Source: Ceratothoa steindachneri
Taxonomy: Eukaryota > Arthropoda > Malacostraca > Isopoda > Cymothoidae
Direction: 5' to 3'
Length of the DNA stretch: 64,000 bases
Assembly: GCA_963969495.1 (NCBI GenBank)
Contig: OZ018329.1
Span: forward strand, 145,323,521-145,387,520
In this document: piece by piece, positions 48,672 to 59,954 of the stretch
Layout: each line of letters opens with the position of its first letter
How positions within the stretch are numbered: the stretch's first letter is position 1
Program-made: the position numbers and the translations under genes
The notes under the pieces: model-generated
The model's input: only the letters and a program-made list of their open reading frames with translations
Told to the model about the DNA's origin: nothing
Database searches by the model: none

Positions 48672-49660
48672 TCACGGAGCGGTGATATCCATGGCGAGGG
48701 TACAAGAGACCCTAAGACTGCGAATATGAGACTCCCAGGTGAGGCGTCTGTCAAATACAAGACCAAGGAAACGGGGCGATTCAACCACTTCCAGGCGCAC
48801 CCCATTAAGAAACAAATCTGCGTCGGGGTGGAGCCGTGGATGGCGACAGAAATGCACCACCTTAGTCTTGGCCAAGCAAAACTGAAACCTCTGCGCTTCG
48901 GCATAGCGATAGACGTGGTTCAATGCCTGTTGTTGTCGACGCTCCAGGGTAGGCATGCGAGCCGCACGAAAAGAAATCGGTCGTCCACGTTGAGCATAGC
49001 GAGAAAATCTTCCGGCAGCACCGAGATGATGCCGTTGATGCTCAGAGAAAAGAGTGTGACACTGAGGACACTTCCCTGCGGGATACCCTTTTCCTGCTCA
49101 ATTGGGCCGAAGAGGGCTCCCCCAACCTGTCCGCGGATTCGACGATCTCGCAAAAATTCAGATATAATCATTGGGAGGCGTCCTCTCGCCCCCATCGTGT
49201 GGAGAGTCTCCATGATACCGTATCGCAATGCGGTATCATTGGCCTTATCCAGATGGAAAAACACCGTGGGGTAGTGCTGTCTACAAAAGAAGGCCTTGCA
49301 GACGGCATTTTACAGTCGGAGCAGAGCATCCAACGTGGAGTGGAACTTGTGGAAGCCGCACTGCCCAGAGGACAGATGGCCTCCGCTGTTCAGTAAAAAG
49401 CTAATCTAATATTTACCAATTTCTCCATCAACTTGCAAACGCAAAAGGTTAGAGAGATTGGGCCGAAACTGGCCGGAGTAGAGTGATCTCTCCCTGGTTT
49501 GCGAAAGGGGAGCACAGTAGCTATTCGCCAGGAATCTGGAAGGAGACCCTCCACCCAGATCCTGTTCAACAAAACTAACAGAAAGGCCTTGCCTCGCTCA
49601 CCCAGGAGTCGAAGCATGGCGTATGGGACATCGTCCGACCATGGGTGGTGTCCGCGCACG
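48672..49660 (-). pseudogene. LINE reverse transcriptase domain
   Basis: Read on the minus strand in several frames: SDDVPYAMLRLLGERGKAFL (49640), RIWVEGLLPDSWRIATVLP, then GPISLTFCVCKLMEKLVNIR (49470). Motif A is VFFHLDKANDTAL (49265), with H where the family has D. Motif B is KGIPQGSVLSVTLFSLSING (about 49095). Motif C is MLNVDDRFLF with NVDD at 48991-48980, keeping both aspartates but N for Y/F. The thumb has TKVVHFCRHPRLHPDADLFL and FLGLVFDRRLTWESHI. This is the best preserved part of either copy. Confidence 0.9.
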
Positions 49661-50440
49661 AAGCAAGAGCCGAACGCAATTCACTCTCAGTAAAGCTCTC
49701 GTTGAAGGGTTCTGCGCCTCTGGAGGTAAAGTCCAGTCGGCGGCCTTCGCGACATCATGACGTGCATTGAATACTGTCAGAGCAGCATCGCGGTTAGAGA
49801 ATGCGGAGAAAGCAGTCGCGAAGGATTCTGCCACGGACCCATTCTCCTGGAGAACTGGAGGGGAGTCCTGCGAGAACTTGCCCCAAATCCTTTTGACTCG
49901 CTTTCGCACCTCTGCTAGAAGGGTCCTCCCGTTAAGTGAAGACAAGTATGCCCGCCAAGAAGATCGGCGGGCGTGCTTCAAAATATACCGGAACCTAGCC
50001 CTAGCCCGACGAAATTCACTGACAGTGAAATCTTTTCGGGCGGCGCTTATAGCGCATATAGGCATAACGCTTCTGTTTGAGGGCCGTCTCACACTCGGCC
50101 GACCAACACGGGAGTCGTCGGCGTGCAAAACTGTGAGACGTTCCGGGAATAGTAGTTAGGCGCGGGGCGATGAGGTTACCGGAGAAGAACTTTACGGACT
50201 CATCTACCGACCTAAACTCCTCGACTGAGATAGAGAATTCAGTCATTTCCTGAAATGCAGGCCACCGCGCCCGCGCCAAGCACCACCGAGGTGAGCTCTC
50301 AGGCAGCAGTTGCCCTGAAAAGGATATTTGAATGAAGAAGTGATTACTACCATGGAGGTCATCGACCACCCTCCCATCAAAATCAGGCTGTGCATCCGAA
50401 GAGTACAAAGATAGATCAAGGCAAGAAAATTAAGCGGTTT
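49598..50440 (-). pseudogene. LINE ORF2 linker between endonuclease and reverse transcriptase
   Basis: The main frame (50128-49598) reads SEFRRARARFRYILKHARRS, then KRVKRIWGKFSQDSPPVLQ and SVAESFATAFSAFSNRDAAL. This is the usual basic linker of jockey-type ORF2. A preceding frame ends SAECETALKQKRYAYMRYKR before a frameshift near 50050. The plus-strand copy has the same strings near 44000-44390. Confidence 0.85.
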
Positions 50441-50960
50441 TCGGCAGTGATACGTAAGCTTATACACATTTGGGACACCCATCTCAAGCTCTTCGATCAG
50501 ATCGGCAAGGACTTGTTCCCTGGGATTTATGGAGTAATCCCCCCAGAGAGGAAGTCTGCCGTTTAGATCTCCAAGCAATAAAAAGAGCCTCGGAAACCGT
50601 GCCACGACGCAGGGAAAGTCCCCCGCGTTGAAGTCAGCTGACGGTGGAATGTACGCAGAAATGATAGTATGCATCCTATCCAGGTGAAGCCGCACAGCCA
50701 CTACCTGAAAGGAGATATCTAAAGTGAAAAGAAGAACGGAGGCATCATGCCGGGTGTAAACCGCGCATCATCCAGCCCGGCTATCTCTTGGTGGTGGGTT
50801 CGCAAAACCCTTATACCCCGGAAGGGCGGGCAAGAGGCACGCGCCTAGCATGGTCTACTGCAGAAAAATAGGTAAAGGGGAACGGGACGAGACGACCCTC
50901 CGCTGCTCCTCTCAGTTGGCTCAGAGTCCACAACAATTGCATTGAAAGAATATGCCCTCC
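50243..50960 (-). pseudogene. LINE ORF2 endonuclease domain
   Basis: The N-terminus is CNCCGL at about 50945. It is followed by YTRHDASVLLFTLDISFQVV (50760) and VRLHLDRMHTIISAYIPPSA, then LLLGDLNGRLPLWGDY (50590-50540) with the endonuclease aspartate and asparagine still present. Next comes VLADLIEELEMGVPNVY, which matches VLADLIDELEIGVLIVK in the other copy. A frame break occurs near 50410. Confidence 0.85.
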
Positions 50961-51140
50961 AGGTCTAGCTCGGACGAGACGCTGGGGCCCTCTTCGAACA
51001 GAAGACCCTCACGGGAATAGCCGTACGCTTCCCGGAGGCCGAACCCCGTGTGCTGTTATCAGGACAATGCGCTGAAGGCGCTGTCACCTTCGAGGACTTA
51101 TTGGTGGAGGTTGAGCTTGGACACCTTGGACATGGCGTAA

Positions 51141-51490
51141 AAAATAGATGGTGAAGTGAGAAGGAAAGGGGATGTGAGATAGGTATGGAGGGTGATGAAG
51201 CAGGTTATTAAAAACCCACCACACCAAGCCGGAGCTCAGGGGTTAGAGAACATTGTCCCTTCGCCTCCCATCCCCGATCCAGGACGGTTGGCTGAGAAGA
51301 AGGCCAGCATCTACCCTGTGAAATTAGAGGCTGACCAGAGAAAGTTGTGGGAGAGGTTGTATGAAAAGCGACGAAGTAGGGGAGGAATACAGGCTGTCTG
51401 AAAGAAAGAGAAGAGGCTAAGCTGGGGTCCGACGGGTTGCTGAGTCCCGTCAGCAGCGCCCCTTACGCGGCTGTAAATGCTTGAGTGTTT
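51141..51490. other. GC-richer unassigned segment
   Basis: A 69-codon plus ORF (51192-51401, rich in K, R and E near its end) sits here with no recognised homology. It may belong to another element lying against the LINE copy. Confidence 0.35.
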
Positions 51491-53080
51491 GACATCGATT
51501 GGTCCAATGGTCCGTTTAAGTACCTAAGTTAGCCGTGAGCGATAAATTGCATTTTATGCTGACCATTTATTTTATTCATATACTTCATTTACGACTTCAA
51601 ACATGGGTAATTTCAGTATAATAGTACACCACATCATCTGCCTCAAATTGTCGAGCATTGGTCAGAGAAGCATATTGGCGGGATTCGAAGGATAGTGTGG
51701 CACCTCGTTCATCGGGCATTAGCCTAATCGAGCTTTATATAACCGAGTATCCAAAACTATTCCCATCGGAGATCCGAAGTCTTCAAATATTAGGGAACTG
51801 TCGACAGCTATCGAAATGGCATCGGTCCACATCTTTTTACTGGTCTTCCGACTAATTGTTAAATCAATACCACGCCGATGTTAAAAATTGCTGGACTAGA
51901 GGAGCTAGTATAATAGACGATCTCTTTACCCTATTACTTTTGGCACATTATTGTAATTATTCTCTTTTTTCTAGGAATTTGGAGATGGCAAAATGCCAAT
52001 TAGTCCACTTAATAGCTTCAGTTATATTTTACGTGTTGAATTTTAGGTCAAATTATTCAACAAAATTCATATATAAGTTCCAGAAAGAAGAGAACAAAGG
52101 AAGACAAACAGAGAAGTATAAGCACACTCTTCTGTCTAATATAACAAAAATGAGAGCCAGCGATTGCTGCACCCAGCACAAATACAAGTAATCGAAACGT
52201 AAAAGCTACAAGGGATAAAACACCATTCTTTGCATGTTTACAACTTTGAAAATGCCATGAGAAAGTTATATAGTAGAAGATCGAGTAGAATTTGAGGTTC
52301 TTACAACTAAGAATGTTGCCAAGCACATTTCGATAACTTTTAAGGCAACCTGTATTTTAAGAAAAGAAGCTATTGAAAGGAATATTTCAGTTCGGTAATG
52401 AGAAAGAGTTTGCAAAAGACTTATAATAAGCTTCTATGCCTATATAAGTCTCTCATTAAAACTCGACTGGATATACTATACGCAGAATCTCAGGACCTTC
52501 CTCATAGAGAGTGTTCGTCATTTAGAGGAATTCGCGTAACATTTTGGTCTTTTATGTCGTGAGTGTAATGGGGCAAGAGGTCTTTATTAGGGCGTATATT
52601 ATAGTCGTTTGGGGGCCTTTAGGAGGATTCTGTGCTAAGTAGGGACACATTTGGATATACTTATCTATATCACAATTCCTACTTAATTCAAATTAGGAAC
52701 GACCTATAAGAGAACGATAAAATTCTGTATTACACATAAATATTAGTACGCAAATATAATATTTTGGATAATGAAAATCTGCCACAATTTAGTCATATCA
52801 CACTTTACGTTTAATTTTCTCCAGAATGAAAATTTAATATATATTATTGGATAAAAGATAGAGTGTCTGCATTAAATTTACTCATAAATAAACTAGATAG
52901 TTAACTTACCTTTGTCCAAAACAGTTTGAAAAAGGTAATAGGAGTAATTTATGCAGCTGTACAAGTAAGGGAGGATACCCTTAGCTAACCTCCCATATTC
53001 TTGTTTTGTAGTGTATAATCTAACTAGTTTGTATGCTAGCGAAACTGGTAATGAATTTTAGGAAGGAAAATAGATCTTTA
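51491..53080. other. unassigned sequence
   Basis: Plus ORFs 51658-51855 and 51856-52191 (111 codons) have no recognised domain. Confidence 0.4.
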
Positions 53081-53082
<2 letters not shown>

Positions 53083-53120
<38 letters not shown>

Positions 53121-53200
53121 GATGTCTAGACGTCTCTCTCTCTCTCTCTCTCTCTCTCCTGATGTCTGGACGTCTCTCTCTTCTCTCTCTCTCTCTTGAT
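53083..53200. repeat. (TC)n tracts separated by a conserved ctgatgtctagacg spacer
   Basis: Three TC tracts of decreasing length are each followed by (c/t)tgatgtct(a/g)gac(g/c). Confidence 0.93.
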
Positions 53201-53269
53201 GTCTAGACCATATTTCGATTCACTAACGAAGCGCTGACGAAGCGCAAACCAAGAGAGTCACTGAAAAAC

Positions 53270-53620
53270 ATTATCATCCTTAACTCTATAATTTAACTTG
53301 GTGAATTTTTGAATTTTTTGAAAATGTTTTTTAAGCTTACTAGACAAGTAACCCTTCATGTTTTTGAGTTTAGGTTTATTTGAAACTTTTATTCGCAGGG
53401 CTGTTTTTTGTATGTTTGGAGCTTTTATCAAAGTTCTTTCTAAGAGTTTTGCAAAAAATAAATATAATTATCGAATGATTTGGAATGAAAAAAACATACA
53501 AATTGTGAAGTTCCAAAAATGTATTAAAATTAGGGCTTTGGCGCTTTTTTACTATCATTTCGTATATAAAACAAATTTAGATGAAAAAAGAGATCTGACG
53601 AAGGTTTTTCTATATATCAA
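53270..53620. repeat. diverged dispersed repeat, copy 1
   Basis: Shares an order of short matches with 57700-58000, including ctctataatt, then cttttatcaaag, ctttct, and aaataaatata before a gaagttc motif. Alignment is by eye. Confidence 0.4.
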
Positions 53621-53624
53621 ACGG

Positions 53625-53785
53625 GGTGAAATAACTTAAAAAAAGGTTTCAGGGTGTCTATGTTGAAAAAAGTGTTTGGAAAATTCTCAACTATATATTA
53701 GTCTTCAAGGGATAAAGACAATATAATAAAAGGTGGAATAACTTGAAAAAAAGGTTTCAGGGTATCTATGTTGGAAAAGGTGTTC
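53625..53785. repeat. 107-bp tandem duplication
   Basis: ggtgaaataacttaaaaaaa, then ggtttcagggtgtctatgttg at 53625, recurs at 53732 with five or so changes. Confidence 0.85.
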
Positions 53786-53859
53786 AGGGTGTTAAAATCA
53801 ACAGTCTATAAAGGGGATTAAAAAAAGTGGTTTAGAATAGCAAATAGGCCGTAGGCCAC

Positions 53860-54530
53860 ACACCGAGGGAGTGCCTGTGGAAACAAGTTCTCTCTGTAAG
53901 AAAGAATACGAAGTATGGCTTGTCTACTTATAGTAAGAAACGACATGATTTTATTTTCATGTTGAACATTATTTGCTCCTTAAAATTAATTTAAGAAGGT
54001 CTATCTCAGCTTTGTTACTATTCTTTTATGTAGAATTTGTAGTTTTTCCTATCAGTATTCCTGGCTAAGAGAGGAGGAGGGTCAGATGGAAGTTGCAGGT
54101 ACTTCAGCAATCAAATCACTCCCAATTGGAAAAGGGAAAAAAGGACTGATATATTAGAAGCCATTATCTACAGTTGTTAATAATCATTTGATGGTTGCAC
54201 GCAGCCAAAAACTAATTAATATTAATAAATACTCTGACTATTTCATAGGTGTATGAAGAAAACAGGTAAATAACACGTACAAAATTAAATTCCTTTAATT
54301 ATTCCTTATTAAATCTAGAAGTTAAACATCAAAAACTGGAAGTTCAACAGAAAAGAATAGTATGAAAGTTGATATAAAAATAACAAACAGCTTCCAAAAT
54401 GTTTAAAGTATAGAAGATGTCAACGAAATCGGACAAATAACTTAGAAATTCAAGGTGAGCTCAGTCAGACCTACAAGATAGAAATCCGAATCGCTCGCTC
54501 CTCTCTGACTTCTCATAAATTGAAATAAAG
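53860..54530. other. unassigned sequence
   Basis: No feature recognised. Confidence 0.4.
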
Positions 54531-54739
54531 AAGTATCTCGTCAGCGGAATAATTCAAGGGGATACCAAGGATGATGCTCCGGAGATATCCCATGCGTGTT
54601 CACATATTGGGTATTCAACGAATACCAGGCGTCAGAGGAACACATTAATTCAAAGAAGGATTCTGAATAAGGGACTAAAAGCAACATGATTGGCTTTATT
54701 AAAATGAAAGCAACATCAACGTTTTCATTCAATTAAAAG

Positions 54740-55580
54740 TAAAATCACTGGATCTATTCATTTGGAAGCCATATCAAATTCTGAGTTCGGTGATGGTTAA
54801 ATCGTGGTAAGGGTAGACTGGTGACTGGTGACTGGTAACTGAATCTTAATCAATGAGTTTAGGAATGGTGCTGTGTTCACATTGAAATTGAGATGAGGAA
54901 TAACGAATTTTCTCATCTACTTGTAACCACCATCGTTCCTTGGGCGAAGGTCCATGATATTGCGAACGGCGAAGGTGAGGAGATTTGGATCACCGTCGCA
55001 CGGTAGAAAGACGAGAAGATTTTCTGGGTGCACTTTTCATGATCTGATTTAAGGTAACAACTATGTCTCGCGTTGATTGGGGGAAAAGGCGGACACATTT
55101 GATGTAGAAAAGAATGTGATTGGCGGCGTCAGAAATGTGTGGTCGAGTTTTGATCACAAACCAGCAAGGAATTTAGTTGGTGACGACGTTGAAGATCAGA
55201 GAATGCAGGTTCGTGGAGAGGTAAGTTGCACCAAGGCGACGGGCTAAATTCAACAACCTTAAGTTGGGAATAGGTCATGGCTTCAAAATTTTCAGATGCG
55301 GATCAATTTTCCCGCTGTGGATTTGGCGACGAAGTAAATGTACTTCTGATCAGCGGACAAATCCGACAACCCTTCACTTCTCAACGGAACTTCCTTTTCA
55401 TCTGTGATCAGAACGAACTCTTCATCCCATTCTAACTCTTCAACCTTTGACAAAGACTTTACTATTAGTCCTCTGAAAGAATTATTGCATGTGGTAGTTC
55501 CGTCTACGGTTTGAAATTGATGATGAAGGCCGAGTTTATTTGTATGGAGGTCACAAATTGACCAACGAGCGTTTCACCTC
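54740..55580 (-). pseudogene. relic of an uncharacterised arthropod repeat-borne protein (HPENLL family)
   Basis: No domain name is known to me for this family. On the minus strand an open stretch of about 95 codons without an ATG (55575-55295) contains CDLHTNKLGLHHQFQTVDG, then GLSDLSADQKYIYF. After frame breaks come WFVIKTRPHISDAANHILFY (about 55140), VHPENLLVFLPCDGDPNLLT (HPENLL at 55030-55013) and an IPHLNFNVN string near 54875. From memory, a large family of hypothetical proteins found in multiple copies in arthropod genomes has the same order: C-x-LH-x-N, LSTDQ-x-YLY, W-x-IKTKPS, HPENLL, PLNFD. It is probably mobile-element-borne. Assignment rests on recall and is moderate. Confidence 0.55.
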
Positions 55581-55811
55581 GTCGATCCTCAATCTTTTTC
55601 AAGATGCCACCAACTTTTTTCTAGCACAAGTACATTTAATTTACCTTTACTTACCTTCAGACGAGTAATATAGGTTCAATTATCTCGTTATGTTGTCAGA
55701 TCTGAGAGGGACAACAGCTTTATTGGTTCGATGACATTATTTGAGCCACTGTTATAATTAGCGTGTTTGCTTGATTTAGGCATTTTTGAAATACAACCTT
55801 AGCTAAAAATA

Positions 55812-57283
55812 TGGGGCAGGTATGAAAAAGTGAAGAATATAATTGGCACGCATTTATTTCATACTAGGCATAATACAAATAAACATTTTGTGTCTATTCT
55901 ATCAAAAAGTAATAATTTATTTGTCCCCTTTTTGCCTTTATAACCGCTTTAATGCGTTTTTGCTTGAGTCATTGTGGCAACTTTCTGCCATTCAATGTTT
56001 GATACTTAAGATATATTACTATTTTTTCATTGATTATGTTATTGTTAATTTAGAATGGGTAATTTTTTGTTAAAAATACATCCCAAGGAAACAGATTCCT
56101 GAAGCCTAAAGTGGTCGAATCATTGCATTTTCCAGAGAGGGATTATCCCAAGTCAAAATTGCAAGAGAATTGAAATGTTCCAGAAACGATTTCTAAACAA
56201 CTATTAAAAATACAATGAGACAAATTCTTTTAAAAGCTGGGATGTTCAAGGCCGCAAAAGGCGTACAACTCCGAGGGAAGAGAGATTTAAGGACATCTCT
56301 GGCCGATAGGAAAAAAGTCTTCTGATGTAGCTGCTGCTATTCAGGCAGCAATAAACAAAGATATCCAGACGCACAGTGAGAAGAAGCTTATTAGGAGCTA
56401 GGCTCAGAGGATGAAAGACTAGAAAGAAAAGTGGCTGTCTCAGGTGAACAAGAAGAAGCGATTGCCTTTGATGAAAGAGGATGAAGATTGGAGTGATGAT
56501 GATTAAGCTAAAGTTGTTGGATCTGATGAAAGCAACTTTAACGTAGCTTATTCACATGAGTTTGCACCAATTTATTACGCTGTTACACATCTTTATTGGA
56601 TACTAAAATTTTATTAGATACCAAAATTGATCAGTAAAATTTGTATTTGTCCTCAGATCTTTGGAACCCAGGTAGCTGTTTATCTTGGTCGAAGTGTTGG
56701 GTAGCTTATAATCCGAGATGTGTTGTCCCCAAAATCGCATTTGAAGATTGTAGTGTAATAGTTTGGGGTTGCATGCCGTCTTCAGGTTCATGATTGTTGT
56801 TCACTTGTGAGGGCAGAATGAATTCCAACGCCTTCCACCAATATATTAGACTAGGTTTATTCACCCTCCTTAGGTAAAATTTTCGATGATGACATACCAG
56901 AAGATGTAATCTTCCAGCAAGTCAATGCTCAATGCCACACCTCTAGAGTCACAAAGGGTTGGTTTGAAAAAAAAGGGGCGACGTTGATGGAATGGCTCCC
57001 TCAATCTCCAGACATCAATCCATTGAACATTTCTGGTTTCACTTCAGCACAAGGGTGAGGGTGCACAAATGTTCCTCAAAAAGTGAATTAAGAGCCAAAA
57101 TTGATAAAGAGTGGCAGAAAATTGAGCCAACCACATGTGCCAACCTAGTCTCAAGTATGCATATATGCATAAAAGCAGTCATTAAAGCAAATAAGAATAT
57201 ACGCAACAATGTTTATTGGCATTATTTCAAGTATGAAACAAATGAGTTTCAATCCTAATCTTCCCTTGTTCATACCTGCCCAA
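55812..57283 (+). mobile_element. Tc1-like element with decayed transposase
   Basis: The ends TGGGGCAGGTATGAAAAAG (55812) and, inverted, TTTGGGCAGGTATGAACAAG (57283) form a short TIR. TA precedes the left end; no clear TA follows the right one. The length of 1.47 kb is normal for Tc1. The transposase lies on the plus strand. This family is distinct from copies A and B. Confidence 0.8.
56105..57258 (+). pseudogene. Tc1-like transposase, second catalytic residue changed
   Basis: The N-terminal helix-turn-helix reads IIAFSREGLSQVKIARELKC (56120). A basic GVQLRGKRDLRTSLADRK region follows. The core is very worn until VIFQQVNAQCHTSRVTKGWF (about 56910), where the family's FQQDNA has V instead of the catalytic aspartate. 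Then MEWLPQSPDIN, a frame shift, and IEHFWFHFSTRVR near 57018. The tail ELRAKIDKEWQKIEP and LVSSMHICIKAVIKANKNI matches Tc1 C-termini. Stops are frequent before 56900. Confidence 0.82.
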
Positions 57284-57655
57284 AGACTCGGGCCAAGGCC
57301 TTATATATGTGACCAGTTGCCGTTGTCTATTAATCCAAATCCTGATTGATTCGACTCGAATTTCGGGATTCCCATCCTCCAATCAGAGATGGAGCTTAAG
57401 ATAACACGTGAATCCACATGACGCTCAAACCTAGCGAGAATATTTGAGCAGATACTAACACTTTTAATCGCCTCTATGTTCATATTTGCTTTATATTTTC
57501 TATTCTTTTCTCACTTACACTATTACAATTGTCCGTTATAATAATTTCTATTGACCATAAGTTACAGTTTTAAATCTGGCCCCCCTTTAATACCCAAAGA
57601 CTGATTGCGAGGAATCGATAGTTCCTCCTTTAAGGAGCGGCTAAGCCACTACTCT
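57284..57655. other. unassigned sequence
   Basis: No feature recognised. Confidence 0.4.
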
Positions 57656-57657
57656 TG

Positions 57658-57705
<48 letters not shown>

Positions 57706-57706
57706 C
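57658..57706. repeat. (TCA)n trinucleotide microsatellite
   Basis: About 16 perfect TCA units. Confidence 0.96.
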
Positions 57707-58060
57707 TAACTCTATAATTAAGAAGGGGATTTTTTTGAGTATTTGAATAATAATTTCATCTTAGTTTGGTTATGACTTGTTTTTTTATCAAAGCTATTTC
57801 TTATAATTCTTTTATAATATCAAAAAACAAAATGGTGAAGTTCAGAAATAAATATAAGTATTGAAATTTTGTGATTCTTTTAAATACCAAAGAACTGCAA
57901 ATAGTTAAGTTCAAAAAGTTTAGTTTAGAGTTCCTTTTTAAAATTATTATAATTGGCAAAGTTCAGAAAATTTAGAAAAATTTAACCATGGCTGCTTTTC
58001 TTTCGATTTTAAATTTTAATCTTAGTAGCGAAGCGCAAGCTCCCTCCGTAGGGGAGAAGT
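57707..58060. repeat. diverged dispersed repeat, copy 2
   Basis: Partner of 53270-53620, with an actctataatt start, an internal tttttatcaaagctatttct and aaataaatataag. Both copies lie next to a microsatellite and to gcgaagcgc-type motifs (53227-53246, 58028-58035). Confidence 0.4.
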
Positions 58061-58097
58061 GGCGAAGCCATTGCCTGCTTTTCTTTTATGGAAAAAT

Positions 58098-58390
58098 ATA
58101 GTCGTCTCAAAACTTTTGCCAATGACTATATGAATCCGGCAATTCGTCAGATTTGAACATAATAGAAAATTTATGGGCAATAATGAAATTGATGATTGAT
58201 AGACATGAACAATCCAATTGTGACCAGTTGCCGTTGTCTATTGAACAAAAATTGATCACTATCAGTCAAGATATCTTCACAAATTTGGTCTCCAGCATGC
58301 CAAAGACAAGCTGATGCAGTCCTGTAAAACATGGGACATCATTGTGAGTATTGACTGCGCCCGATTATTGACTGTTTACATTAATAGAAT
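58098..58390 (+). mobile_element. internally deleted copy of the Tc1 family (copies A and B)
   Basis: A 34-base TIR-like string with self-complementary ends (tatagtc…gactata, 58097-58130) is joined directly to the transposase tail. The tail reads GNSSDLNIIENLWAIMKLMI (58138), DQLPLSIEQKLITISQDIFT and NLVSSMPK. The following noncoding bases match copy B in reverse (gacatcattgtgagtattga against its counterpart near 20850). The N-terminal and central transposase are absent, and no right TIR was found. Confidence 0.72.
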
Positions 58391-59580
58391 GATGTCTTTT
58401 GGCTTCACCCCCGTTACACTTTCCTGCCCCTTGCGGTTATCGTAATATTTATCTCTGAAAGTCTGTTTGTATGTAGGTATGTAACATAGGCTACTCAGAT
58501 TTGGCAAATGTGGCACACCTTGGTTGTTAGGTGAGGTTAGATTAATGTTTTTATAGGTTGCAATTAATACATCAACATTGTCCGTGGAAAACTAAGGTTT
58601 GCAAACAAATGATGCGACTGTAATGTTTAAAAAACCCCTATAATATCTATTATCATCAGGACGGAGACTCAAATAATTTAGATATTTAGTTAAAACAGAC
58701 GCCCATATGCAAGAGGTGCACATCAAAGTCTTTGGCTGCCATCCACGTACTCACGTTTGCCTGCCCGCCCACTCGCTTGCCCGCCTTGCTGCACTATTGT
58801 AATGTGCAGCACTACTCCATTAGTCAAAATTAAAATAAACCTTATATTTTATCCCTACCAATTTTAATTGCGTAATTTAACTCAAGCAGAGAATTTAATT
58901 TGTTCAAGATAGTTTATTATTATGCCCGGACAACGCCTTGCCTTTGCTCGTGACTTTGTAAAGTCAAATTTTCTGCAAGGCTTGTCACAAGCCCGGCTGA
59001 GAAAGGAGGAGGTTTGGCTGAGTTAGGCAGAAACCCCATCCATAAATCACAACAATTAAAAGAAAATTAACTGCTCATTATTTTTTGGCAAAAATTTAAC
59101 CATTCTTCTACTATTGCTGGAGGTTAAATGATCATTAATGGTCGCACTCACACAAAACTTATAATAATAATAATATCAATGTTATCATAATGTACACAAT
59201 CAGGCCTTCTGTTCATTTCCTATTAAAAACTAGAAGTTTATTGCGAAAAACTTTGAACTTCGACAGATCACAAAATTATAATTGTACTGTGCTGATTAAA
59301 GAGATAGAAAAAGAAACGTGTAGATGTGTCTACCCTCATTCAGTGTCTAGTTTGGATATCTTTTTCCTGCTGCTCATCTTATATTGACCTTGTTTTCTAA
59401 GATCATTTATTTCTCCTTGTTTTAGATTCATCCATAAAGCGTCTTTCACACATTGTGCAGCGCCATTTTCGTTTCCTTCATAAATAATAGACATGTTATA
59501 TTAATAACATGTAAACAATATTCCTGCCAAACTCCACATACTTCCATCTAATTTGAAATAATAACCATTGCGGAATGTAA
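58391..59580. other. unassigned sequence
   Basis: No feature recognised apart from low-complexity ataata near 59162. Confidence 0.4.
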
Positions 59581-59585
59581 AACAC

Positions 59586-59625
59586 CAGGGTATCCCAACC
59601 TCTTTTAACCCATGGCCCACTTTGA
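59586..59625 (+). repeat. hAT-type terminal sequence
   Basis: CAGGGTATCCCAACC at 59586-59600, followed by the ttaacccatggcccac string seen at hAT ends that begin CAGGGGTTCCCAACC. It lies about 0.35 kb beyond the 3' end of the hAT transposase relic, so it is probably that element's terminus. The matching far end was not found. Confidence 0.55.
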
Positions 59626-59954
59626 ACCCCAAATTTTTATATGGCCCATGAAATATTAAAGCCTCCCAAATACTTTTATTAAATATATGCTTAATATATT
59701 CATTAAAGATACCAATCGTGTCTATTTTTTGCGCATACACTATTCTACCACCATCCCAAATGTTTTGCATCTCCAATGGAACAACCATTTATAACCATTA
59801 TATATTTTCACTATTTTCTAATATTATACATATATACCAAAAGCTTTCACTGGCGAATTAAGAAATAAAAAATTATAAACAAAGATAAAATTCTTTGGCT
59901 TCAAAATATAAAACCAGTTTCGAAATAAAAAAAACTATAAAAAATTGAGTTTCA

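Larger units (their letters stand above)
48650..51140 (-). mobile_element. jockey-like LINE, minus-strand copy, truncated at both ends
   Basis: Same family as 41145-46500 and in opposite orientation, so the two copies converge. Homology starts in the ORF1 tail (about 51140) and stops abruptly at 48650, just after the reverse transcriptase thumb. The C-terminal domain and 3' end are missing. LINEs normally lose their 5' end during insertion, so loss of the 3' end points to a later deletion or rearrangement. Confidence 0.85.

Noticed and set aside
48669..50159. Plus-strand ORFs up to 201 codons
   Set aside because: They are antisense to the minus-strand LINE reverse transcriptase and linker, which have clear motifs.
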